Shown: piece after piece, positions 1 to 11,400 of the stretch
How the letters are laid out: each line of letters starts with the position of its first letter
How positions within the stretch are numbered: position 1 is the stretch's first letter
Source: Cygnus atratus
Lineage: Eukaryota; Chordata; Aves; Anseriformes; Anatidae
Length of the DNA stretch: 64,000 nucleotides
Direction of reading: 5' to 3'
Assembly (NCBI RefSeq): GCF_013377495.2
Contig: NC_066366.1
Location: 8,963,501-9,027,500, forward strand
The notes under the pieces: model-generated
Told to the model about the DNA's origin: nothing
Databases searched by the model: none
The model's input: only the letters and a program-made list of their open reading frames with translations
Position numbers and translations under genes: made by a program

Positions 1-1839
1 CAACACAACACAGAAGACTTGCTGGTCACTTTATCGCTGAAGCAAGGCTTATAGTAAAAGGCAGGAAGCCACAACTGCAGCATGCCACAAGAAGAGTGAA
101 GCAGAGACAAAACCATGGGTTTTCTTAGTCTGCAAGCATCTTAGGTCTTAGGTGGATATTTGTCAGGCAGGTCTGATGGTGGGAGTTAGAGCTTGCCTCT
201 TTCTGCATCTCTGTTCCTCCTTTGCCTCTTCCATCAGTCCTGTCTGATATGGAGGAAGAATTTGGTGCTGAGCAAAGCTTTGTACTGGTCAGTAAAACCC
301 ACTAACTGTTTCAATACTTCAGGATGACATCAGTTGTACGTTTTAAGTAAAGGAAAATTAGTGAGCTTAGTTAACAAGCAGTAAAGGGTTAAAACTTAGT
401 AGCACATATTCTTTGGAAAAAAAATGTAGGGAGGAGGGTTGTGGTACCTGATTTGTTTATTTTTGTAGCTGAGGTTTTTTCCTCTTGTGACGCCAGCTTG
501 CCGGAGCAGTGCTCCATACACAGAAGGTTCATTTACAGTGGCAGGCAGGCAGCTGTGCTCTCAGCTCTATTTAGTTTGTGTTGTGATTGATGACTTGAGT
601 GGGAGATGTGAAGAGTGAATTAACAGCTTTAGTAAAAACACATTGTTTGTCTTCCTATTGACTTTCCACTTCTTGCTACCTTGCTGCCTTACCTCTCTCG
701 GGTCGCCATTTTCATCTGTCTTGCTCTCTCACTGTGTCTCCTGGCTTTGAGGACTGCCTTCCCTCCTTGATTTTTTTTTTTCCTCTTCACTGCATGCGCA
801 CTAGTTCTCTGAACAAATTAGAAATCATTGCTTCTGCTGCCTGGGATTTGGGTGGAGGCCTGCTTCCTGTCCCGGGCACTGTTCTGAGGTGTGAAAGCCT
901 CAGGAATTCAGTAATGCCCCTCGGTGAATAATTCATATCTGGAAGGAAAGAAGCCTTCAAACACCTTTTCCAGCTGTGTTTGTCCTAAAAGGTGACTGAA
1001 GGAGATTGCCAATACCTCCCCCTTGCTTCCCAAGTGATAACAGGTTTAGCTTATCTCTCACAGAAGTGGTGTAGGGTCCCCCCTTAGGAAGCCCCACTCC
1101 AGCCTACAGCCACCTACCAAAACACAGGGATGGAGTCACGGCCAGCCAGACCTGGCTCTGTAGAAGATAGTTCTGGAAAAGAATCAAAGTAGGGCATGTT
1201 CGAAGGGTAGTCAAGTTGTTAGGCTACTAGCCAGGAATTCGGGAGACTGATGTGGAGGTTTTCTGTCCTGTAGGCTTTTTTGCACTGCCTTACCACTGTA
1301 ACAGAGGCAGTGTCACTTTCCCACACAAAAAATGTCCTAATCGTATTTGTTTCTTCCCTTTTGTTTCTTCCTAGTGCCTGAACGTACGCTATATAACATT
1401 ACTAACTCTGAGTGTAGAAAAGTGAATTGTATCATCCCCAGCTTGAGATATATGTGTGTGGAGTTCTTGCTCTTCTCTTTTTATTGTTTAAACATTTTAA
1501 ATGCCACAGAAGCAGGGCTAAATAAGATCTCAACAGATTGTGTAATTTCTACCCTGATGCAAGGCCAGACAACTCATATTTATGAGTCCTCACAGATGTC
1601 TTCCTGCTCATTCTTATTCATCCACAATGATGAACTCCCTCCAGGCCAGGCATTCTTGACTTCTACCATCCCAACCATGGCTTTTTTTCCTTATTTCCTT
1701 AATTCTGGAATATTCTATGATGAAATTTAATCTGCATTAATTTTATTTATAAAATATCTTGACACTAGACTGCCTTTCTTCTCTGCAATAGCTTTTTATT
1801 TACTATTCTGTCTGCCTTCTGTATTCTTATCTACAGGCT
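1..1839. other. Intergenic, nothing recognised
   Basis: AT-rich non-coding sequence with no exon that I can recognise on either strand. The open frames present are short, lack splice context and show no familiar motif. There is a short T run near 770-780. In this orientation the stretch is distal to the 3' end of BBOX1. Confidence 0.6.
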
Positions 1840-3060
1840 ATGCAGTCCATGTCATGCCTGGGTTTTCATCCAGTTGCAATAACTCCTCTTCTTTCTTGAA
1901 AAGCAGCACACCAAAATTTGGCATTCTGCTCCATCCGTGTAGGCTGAAAATGAAACTTCCAGCCTGTGCCCAATGGACTACAGGCTGACTATCTGTCCCA
2001 GTCTGACATTCATCTTTTTCAGAGGATGACCTGCTGACTGTGGCTGACCTTACTGCATCCCTTCATGCAAACCTGCCATCCAACCAATAGCTCCCTGGCT
2101 GGTGTTTGCTAGGCTGATTATTCCTGTGTACTTGTAGCAACTTGCACTTGTCCTTATGGAGCAGCATCCTCTTCTTTACAGACCAGTTATCTTATTTGGG
2201 TGGAATCAAGTCTGTCCACCAACGTATTGCTTGTCCCCTTTATCTTCATGTCATTCATCAATTAATAACCTCATTCTCTCGCTCTCCTGACTACTGCCTG
2301 CCTACTCCTGATCATATAGCCATAATAAAATACTCATAGTGTCCCTGGCAGTATCCTAGCTTCTATTTGCAATGAACATTGATAAGTAATCTCTTTTCTT
2401 ACCAGTTTCATACCTGAACTCTTAAATTTTAATCTAGGACTTGGTCAGTATGATTGTAAGAAAATATCAAAAGCTTTACAAGGGTAAAGTTATGGGATAT
2501 ATTCTCCTTTGCATACCTACAAAGCCTGATACCATATCACAGGGGGAAATTAGAGTAGTTTGATATTATTAGCTCTTAACAGGGGTTCACACTGACTGCC
2601 ACTACTGGACTTATTTTCTTTACAGTGCTTACAAATAGATTATTTAATTATATGTGCCAGTGTTTTTTGATAAACGAAGTACGTTGTCAGGCCTGCAGAT
2701 TCCCAGCTGCTCTGGTTTCGCTCCTTTGTAAGAATAATCACCGTTTTCTCCCTTCTGCAGCTTTCTGATATGTTGTTGGTCCTCCAGAGATTTCCAGAGA
2801 TAGGCAGTTGCCAGGGGCTCTGGGATCTTAGCAGTCTTCCTCAGGTTTTTGTATGTCTTAGCATGAGTTGAACGTATTTAACCTACCTAAGTACTACCTA
2901 ACCTGTCCTTTCCTTGTTCTTTCCTTATTATTGACTAAGATTGCTATTTGTGATTTACCTTCTGAATTTTGGCATATAAAAAGCTTTAAGTACTTTAGTC
3001 TTAATACTACCTGTCAATAGATCCTTATTGGCTTAATGGACAAGTCTTTTCTTTACAATT
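1840..3060 (-). mobile_element. Ancient, strongly diverged CR1-type LINE, antisense
   Basis: Read on the minus strand, several blocks keep the order expected of the CR1/L3 reverse-transcriptase ORF. The stretch around 2135-2160 (a 'cttgcacttgtcctt' block) matches the antisense of the conserved RT thumb-proximal segment. Around 2690-2860 the antisense of the upstream RT region is recognisable ('caggcctgcag', then 'cctccagagatttccagagata', then 'cttcctcagg'). 2880-2940 looks like the following 'acctgtcctttcc' block. Identity is low and no open frame survives, so this is an old immobile relic. The boundaries are approximate, and the part between 2200 and 2600 is hard to align by eye. Confidence 0.5.
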
Positions 3061-4512
3061 TCTCAAGATACTACTTCACTTAATATGACATCAGAGGCTG
3101 CTTTAGGGATTCCTTTGCATCCTTTAGGGTAGGAAAAATGTTACTCTTCCTTAATGAAAGCTGAAATAATCATGCATTTAAGAGCAAAGCCTTAAGATAC
3201 CTAATATCTCAGTAGTCACAAAAAAACACCACCACTTGTAACATTTCGTACATTATGTAGGAGTATAGCAAAATACATATAGACCAGCATAATATCTGAG
3301 AAACCAGTGTACAACTGGCACACTATTAGCATATTGTTCTTCATCCAGGCCCCTTTATAAGCTGATGGTGGACCACTGTGTCAAATTGCATTACTTCAAA
3401 AGTCTGTGTGTTGTGTCTATTTTGAAATCTGATGGGATTCGATTCCCCAAAGGCAGATTTACACTGAAGCAGAGATGGGCTCTGGTTCTTTTTACTTCAC
3501 TGGGTAGACATCCAGATGCAGTACAGAATCCTAAAAAATGAGAACTGAGTTGAACCACATCCTTTGCTGCCAGGCATAAGGGTGTATCTGAGACTACAAC
3601 AAATGAAACGTTGAAATTTATCATTGCCTAGTGGGGTTTTGGTGTCAATTTAATAACAAAGCACTGAATTAAATAGAAACAACCAGCAATATCTCTGAGA
3701 GGAAAATAACATGGCCATTGAATTTTCCCGTTAGCGACATGAGTACTCTTCTGTTTTATTGCATCATTTTTGTTCCAGTTAGGGGGTTTGCCTCTACATG
3801 CACATGAAATAAGGCTGGAAAGAGAGCAAATACGGCATTAACAAACTTGAACAGAGATGATAACATTTGGCAGTGACTGGTGAGGTGATCAATTACGATG
3901 ACAGCTTCACCTGCATATAAGAGTCTAAATAGTAGTTGAAATATACATATTAAGAAAGGAGTGGTTTTCTTTTAATTTTTTGATGATAAATCTCACATGA
4001 AACAACACCCAGATTAATTAATTAGTTACATTAATTCAGAGTTACAGTCTTGTCATTTTCATATTAACTGAGGTAAGGCAAAAAGATATTCAAAGATGAA
4101 GTTGTGAATCTTACTATTTTTAGTTTTTAAGAAGCAGAATAGATATTTTAGGAAGTTTTATATTTACTTTTTACTTTTTCTTTTTCCAGCACAGTAGAGC
4201 ATGTGAAAATGAGAAAGACTATATGCAACGCAGTAGTGATCTTTCTTCCTACTGTCAGATAAAGCCGTGTGAATTGATTTTGCAGATATGGCATTGAAAA
4301 ATAAACAATTATTCTTAACATAGTGTAGCTCAGTAGGGAAATGGGAGAACATATTTTTTGTTTAAAGTGAAGCTATAGTTTGTGTAAGTTGCATAAAACT
4401 ATGGTTTGAAATATAATGATTATAAAGCTAATTAGTAATTACTGTTTGTCTTTCAGGAAGAAAGAAAAGGGCTAGGTACTGTACAAACACAGGACAGCTG
4501 CACAGATATTAT
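3061..4512. other. Intergenic, nothing recognised
   Basis: AT-rich sequence. No exon, RNA gene or clear repeat seen. The part near 3060-3200 may still belong to the old CR1 relic. Confidence 0.5.
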
Positions 4513-4835
4513 CACAGAATAACAGGCTGAATGGATTTTGAAAGATCAGAGTTTATCATGCTGCCCCAAGGCAAGATTAACTATCCCTGTGTTATTCCTA
4601 AAAGATGTTTGTATAAGTCGTTCTTAAAGGCCTCCAAAGATGGACACTCCACAGCTTCCCAGGGCAATTTATTCTGGTGCTTTACCACCCTTCCTGTCAC
4701 AGAATTTTTTTCCATCATGTTTAACATAAATTTCTCTTACTGCAGTCGAAGCTCTTTATTTCTTTTCCTAACCACCAAAGATACTAGAAAGGAGATTTGC
4801 TCTGTCTTGCAACAACCTGGAGCGCTGTTATTTTA
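4513..4835 (-). mobile_element. CR1 LINE 3'-end fragment, antisense, old
   Basis: The plus strand starts with 'cacagaataacaggctgaat', a decayed reverse complement of the CR1 3' tail. It continues at 4625-4680 with 'cttaaaggcctccaaagatgg', then 'actccacagcttcccagggcaa'. This is the reverse complement of the CR1 segment encoding the conserved 'WN-LP-EVV-SPSLEVFK' end of ORF2. The fragment is diverged and has no coding capacity. The inner limit near 4835 is uncertain. Confidence 0.7.
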
Positions 4836-5224
4836 GTCCTCCTTTCCTCAGCTTGCTTTTTCTTTTTGGCTAGATGACAGCAATTAATTCAGGCTGTTAT
4901 AGGTCAGCTGTTCTGGGCCTCTGGTCTCCCTCTCTCGTCTTGCTTAAAAGTCTTTCTACCGGTTCATCTTCCCTAAAATGCATCCAAAATGGGAAGACAG
5001 ATCTTCAGCTGGGGTATACTGGCAGATGAAGGATTCCTGCATGATCTGTATGCTCTGCTCCAGTTTGTGTCCCAGTGAGGTGTTTGTTTTTTTCAGAACA
5101 GATTACATGGTTGATTCATGCTCAGCTGGTGATCCATTGCAACCTCCAAGACCTGTTACGAAAAATAACAGGTCTAACCCTAGCTAATCACTCTGTATTT
5201 TGAATTTGTGCAGTTGATTAATCC
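4836..5224. other. Intergenic, nothing recognised
   Basis: No gene signal. It could contain more of the adjoining CR1 relic, too diverged to call by eye. Confidence 0.45.
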
Positions 5225-5400
5225 TACCTAAGCGCTGTACTTTTGTTTTGCCAAGAGAGACTTAGGGTGCATTTTACAGCTACACAGAAGGTTGAGGTAT
5301 GGAAGAATAAACTAGCTTAGACAAGATCACACAGGGAGTTTGGGGAAGAGCCAGGAATAATTTCTGAGTGGCCTCCAGAGGCCTCATCAGAGTCTTCTCC
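5225..5400 (-). mobile_element. MIR-like ancient SINE, antisense (possible)
   Basis: The plus strand reads like a decayed reverse complement of a MIR-type tRNA-derived SINE. The order is 'taagcgctgtac' near 5230, 'attttacagctacacag' near 5271-5287, then 'caagatcacacaggga' near 5322-5337 and 'agagccaggaat' near 5347. The order and spacing fit the MIR core and its left part. Identity is modest, so this remains a by-eye family assignment. Confidence 0.5.
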
Positions 5401-8400
5401 CTGGCGTAAGTGGAAAATCATTGAATTGAGCACTGAAAATATGGCAGGCTCTAATACATTTTCATTCTGACTCGTTTTCACTTGTTGCTGTTTTTATGGC
5501 CTTCGCTAATGAGACCCAGCAAGATGAGTCTGTGCCAGCCATCGATCGGAATCTCCCGTGCATTCATTCTGCACTTGACTATCTATAGCTGCATCCTAAA
5601 GCAAATTGCATGCTAACTGCATACTAAAAGCAAAAGTCGCTAATGTTGCATCATGCACACCCTGCATGAATTAGTAGCTTTGTAGGCAGACAGGCTATCA
5701 GCCTGTCAGACAGCAGCAACTTTGTATTTCGTGTTCTCCAGTCTACTTCTTTCCTTAAGGAGAAAAAGAGGCAGGCACGATACAGCCAGCAACTGGTATT
5801 CATCATGATCCTCTCTAGCTTTGTATTACAAAAAGAGTAGGGGAGTGGGAATGCCACCAAATACTAAACTGCCTCTTTAGGAAAGCCAGCTGGGTACAAA
5901 GTTTTCAAATTGAATTTCCCCAGTGATGCTTCAGTGATGCTTGTTGGTGTTAAACACTAAAATAACTGGTTATTTCACTAAGTTCTCAAAAGAGAACAAA
6001 GTTTCTTAGGAAATCTGAACGGTTAGCTAAATACGAGTTGCCGGGTGATTTTAAAAATAAGGTATTTCAAAGAAAAATTGCAAACAAGCAAAAGAAGCTG
6101 GTAACAAGTAAGAAAGCTGGCATGACAGCAGATGAGGTGGGCATACAGCAATACAGTCTGCTGCACATCATCATGTACAGTTTTATTCTCTTTGGTGTCG
6201 TGGTTTGAAATATTTAGCTTGACTTTGTTGCTGATGATTAGAAACATGCTGTTTGTTGTGAAAAGAGCCAAATGCTCTCTGTTGTGTTCTATTCTGTTTT
6301 TTGAAATTCAGCTATCGTTATGGTCACCACCTTCTTTAAACATTTATTTATTTCCAGAGCAATATTTAAAAATATATATATTTTCTAACTTCATCTGAAA
6401 AGTTACAACTGGTTCAAGGTATACCTTGCTGCTGTCTTATCCCAGAATACACGGGTGCCATGTTCCCAAGGTTTTGTTTGGTTTCTGGTTCTGGAGAAGA
6501 GCTTCCCTTGCAGGTAAACCAGTATTTTAAATGCTGCCAGGGTTACATACGGCCTTTGGGGTAGGTGTGCTTGCTCAGCTCAGCTGCCAGCACAGGTCCA
6601 TCTTAGGGTTAGAGTGTAGGTGAAAAGGACCCAACAGGCACCTTCAGGTTGATTTCTTCTGGGCTGAGGTGAGGCTTAGCCTTGGCTCATGTTATGAGTG
6701 CATGTTTCTTTTTGTGATGCTTAGAAAGTCTTTGGGTATGACATGGAGCTGGGCAATTCAGTAAGTCTATCCCAGAATTAAAAAGCTGAAGCTTGACATT
6801 GTTTCATTCTTCCAATATATAAAAACTGTACATTTGTGCTGTATTTATCCTAACTGACCATCAAAATTCTTGCTAGAGATAATTCTCTATAATTACTCCT
6901 GATATTCCTGTAATCCAAACATAGATCTGGAAACTTATGATCAGAAGCATTTAGCTCACTGTTGAGACACTATTACACTAATGCAAAAGGATGAGTACTC
7001 GTAAGCGATGCATTCTCAGACAGACGTCTGGCCAGGTAGAAATTAATCACCTCTGTTTTAGCTGTAGCACTTCCATTACTATGGCTGGTCTAGCTGTGGG
7101 TCAGCCAGGGGTGTGTGTTTTGGTCACCTTCCTCTATTGCTGTATTGCTTCTGTGCCTTTTGACTAGGGAGCTTTCACAAGCCTCTTTAACCAAGGAAGG
7201 AGCAAAGGGATATCAATTTAAATGATTTGGTTACCACTTAGTGATGCTCGTGTTGTTTCTGTGTTGTGCACCTCATGTATATTTATTAAATACTCCAACG
7301 TGTTTATGTGATTTACCGTTGGAGTCAATGAGAAAGATCCCTTTGACTTGAGAGATCTCGGAATATGGCTCAGTGGATAGTGAAAGATATTCCACAAATA
7401 ATTTCTCAGCAGTTCTTGATGTTTCTGATTCACAGTATGGCTGTAAAACGGATAAAAAGGAACCAGAACTGCTAACCGCAGCATGCCCTTCTAATTAACT
7501 ATTTTTCAGATCCTATTTAATTCCTTCCCAGCTGAGCACTAGACAATAATCTCAGCACTAGAAAATAATCTTTTTTTTTTTTTTCAATTAGAGGTCACAT
7601 TTAGAAAAAAATGTACCCTGCAATTTTGTACTTACAATCTGCTGGAAGGTGCAAATAAGTGAATTTAGATTCCTTTATGCTCAATGATGCTGTCATAGTT
7701 TTCTTTTGATAACTCGAGATTTACTGTTAAAATAAATGGAGCTAATGAGCGGCATGCTTTGGTGTCAGTGCTTCTGCTTGCTAATGAGGAGGGAATTAAG
7801 CTTTTTGTCAATGTGCAATTTTCTTGTTTGTCCTTGGCATTGGCAATTGGCATACGCGAAGCAGATAAACCCTCAGCATTCCCTCTGCTGCCATGCCTGG
7901 GGGCTGTGCATGCCACGCACCCTTGGAGCCCCTCAATCCCTTTTTTCTCCTCACTTGTCCCCCCTACAGTGATCCTGTCTGCTGCAGTCCAGAGAGACCG
8001 AGTGACTTTTTAATTTTCTTCTCTCCTATTCTATCTTTGTTTTCCTTTCTTCTTTCTCCTTCTGAATGCCAAACTGTGATCCTTCGTTTTCCACCTCACT
8101 TTGACTTCACCTCCCTCTTCTCCACAATCAGTATCTCAGGTCCCTTTACCCACGTTTAGGGCCTGCCGTAGCCTTCTCTAAAATGCAGCAGTATGAGCCT
8201 ACTCCTCCCTTCCTTGGCCACTTGGGTATTTCTTGCTGTCTGGGAAAGAAGCCCTTCAGCATGTCAGCAGATTACCCTTAGAATAAAGTGGGGAGCATGC
8301 ATGGTAGTTGAGATGAAAGTCATCAGGAGCTGTTCGGTGTAGAGCTAGTTGAAAGTATTAGAGATACCCTTGCTTAGATACACTGGACTCATTTTCTCCT

Positions 8401-11400
8401 TAGTGTTTTCTGAATTTCCTCTGAATCCATACTTTCTTGTTGATTATGCCCTGAAGTCTTGATATGGAGCATATGCCAAGTTAAAAACTGGAGAACAGAT
8501 AGCTAACTACAGGGCTATACATGCTGCTGTTCGTAGGGACCAGGCTCGTAGGTGCACAGCCATTAGTGGACTACTGAATTGCTGTGGAAATATCCCTTTG
8601 ATAATGCTGTTTTAACCCAAACAAAGTTTTCTGTACATTGGGACTGAGAACCTTTTCTGAATTCTTCATTTTGGTATTTTTGAGATAAACAAGGAAAGAG
8701 AGAAATTTCAAATATTGCTCCACTTGGCCAATTCCTAAGCGGTAGAGAAAACATGCATAACACTTTCATGATATAAAAAATAAAATATTAAAACAGTACT
8801 GCAAAGTACTGCTGTTCTTTTAATGCAAACTAATCCTGACCATGTTCTCTATAGACTTACCTATAAGCTTCTGACTTCTCTCATCTTTTTTCCTCTCTCT
8901 TCTCTTGCTAACAGAGCACTGGTCTCATGAGGAAGCCAGGACGTGACCCTGGAGGCTGCAGCATGTGGTATGTGACACCCTGAGATCTTGGCTCTCCTGC
9001 TGGTGCCCCTTTTTTAGGGAGCATGGGCACAGCAGCTCTGCCAGGGAGAACAAGGTATGGTGCTCTCTGCTGCATAGGGAGACAATGGAGTGTGACCTAC
9101 TTCTAACTCTCTGCTACTTAACTCCTAAGGCAGAGAGAATATCCAGGTAACCCTGCCCACTTCTGTGGGGAAAATAGGTGGAGGAGGTTGGAGGTCAGGT
9201 TGCTCAGGTGGGATGGGACACGTATGAGCACTGCACATACTGTATCTCCCAACAGTGCTGGAACTGGCTATTTTAGTGGTGTTGAGTGCCCTGCACACTT
9301 GGTCTTGCAGTCATACTGGATCACCATCCATGTGTAAAGGATAAAGAGAAAATTATTTGGAAACAAGTCAGTGTTAGGGAGTTTCTGTGATTCAGATCTG
9401 AGCTGCTGCTGTGACATTCCATAGTTAGAAATGTGGAAACTAGCTAAATCGACTAAAAATTCTGCAATCTCCACTGGAAGTCCAGTGAGACCACCTCATC
9501 TTGAGAGCCTGTCCTTACCCTGTGATTATATCTTACATACTTGGCTGCTCCTGCATGGAAGAAATGCCTTCTCTTAGCTTTGGGTTCGGTTCAGATGCCA
9601 GTTCTCACAAGGGCTAAATTTAAATATGGGTTTGAACATACGTGCAGTTGGGACAGAAAACCCACCCATCCTTATTGTTTCACGTCTGCATGGGGTGAGA
9701 AGGACAGGGCTTTCTTTCCCTTTTTGCCTGCCGATAATTTTGAGGCTGTGACCAGCCCTGGCTGCAGATGCATTAGAGAAGTGGATCCCAGGCATTTGGT
9801 GGGTCCTTGGCTTTCACTGTGTGGCTTGCAGTCAGCTCTTGCCAAGACTGATTGTACAGCTCAGTCGCACTGTTTAAAGGGAGATAACAAATCACCCGTA
9901 GAAATGATCTGTTTTAACTGCCGTGGTGTGATATATGCACTTTTCCAATGTGCAAGTACTACCAAATATTTCTGCCAGCAACAACAGCAATGCAGAGCTG
10001 GCTCCCAGAGAAAGCTCAATCCAAAACAGGCTAGGAAATCACATTTGGTAAGCGCTCTGAAAGCCTTCATGGCCCGCAAGTAGGGAGGGGTGAAAGGATA
10101 GCAATAAGGAAAAAAAATCCTGTGAAAGAATAGAGAAAGCTGTTTCTACCTCGAATATAGCTGGTAATTGCAATGAACACCAAAGTGGTGCAGCTGGGAA
10201 GATCATTTGCACCTCCTGGTGGTAAATCGAAAAATCCTGAAAAGTGTCAAGATCAGATATGCAAACATTTACTATGCTTGGAATAACCTGTAATAAGACA
10301 GCAGCAGCTTCCTGAAATCTGTCTTAGAGGAAAGAAAATATATATAAAAAAAAAAAAAAAGCAACATACTGAAGACTTAGAGCTCTTCATTTCTGAATCA
10401 AAAAGAGATCCACGAGGAGTATTGTTTTTAAAAGCCGAATCCCCAATTAAACCATCTTAATACTCAAATTTTCAATGTGTATCTTGCAAGGGAACACAGC
10501 AATGCAAAATAAAACCAGGAAAAATGTTCCTAGTTTTGTGCCACACAACAGGGACTGCACATGCTCTGCTGTTTCACCCACACTGATGCAATATACCTGC
10601 AAATACAAGACAGCTGGAAAATGCTGGTTTCATTAGAAAATAATAGTGCCCAGTAGCCTTAACATCTTGACTCCAAGGGTGTTGTTTAGCTCTCTGATTA
10701 ACTGCAGGCTTCCTGTGTGTCTCCAGCTCCTGTTACTCAGTTTGTCATTTGTAAGATGCCATTGTAATAAGTATCAAATAAGGTAGTATGCACGTATGGA
10801 CCCCAAATATCTCTAAGGACTCATAGGAGTGTCTATTCTTATTTGTCTTGCTATGAGTGGCCTAAACACTCACACAAAAGGACTTCTCTAATTTTGAAGT
10901 ACATAATCAGGTACAAATCAAGTACGGGATTTTCCATTTCTTCAGACATTATAATAGCTGGACTATTGAAAACCACCTAATGACAGCTCTATTGAAAAAA
11001 AAAAAAAGTATTTTGAAATTTTAAAAATTTTATGGGTCTCAAGGAGCTGGTAACTCTAATTTGGAAGTGTGAGTTGGAAAATGTTCAGTGTTCAGTCCTA
11101 ATTGTATATGGTTAGGGCAGAGTAGAAAGGAGTAGGGCTTAGTTTTTCAGTTGGTCTGCAACACAAATGAGCACTGACCTTGCTGGTAGGTAAGAATCTC
11201 TCCTATAGGGCTGAAGCCTCTGTTAATGTAAATAAAATGAACGATTGTGTAGATTTTTCCTGTGTTTTTACAGCTTGGGTGCACAGTTGACCTGAACTAC
11301 ACTGAAATGCTTGCTGAGTTATGCTGGTCATAGGACACAATTCTTGGGATGTTGTAACTGTCCTTGTAAGCATGATTACATTGGGAAAAAGAGAAAAAGG

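Noticed and set aside
9541..10083. 180-codon open frame on the plus strand
   Set aside because: It starts at TTG, has antisense open frames over most of its length, no recognised domain and no splice context. Probably chance.
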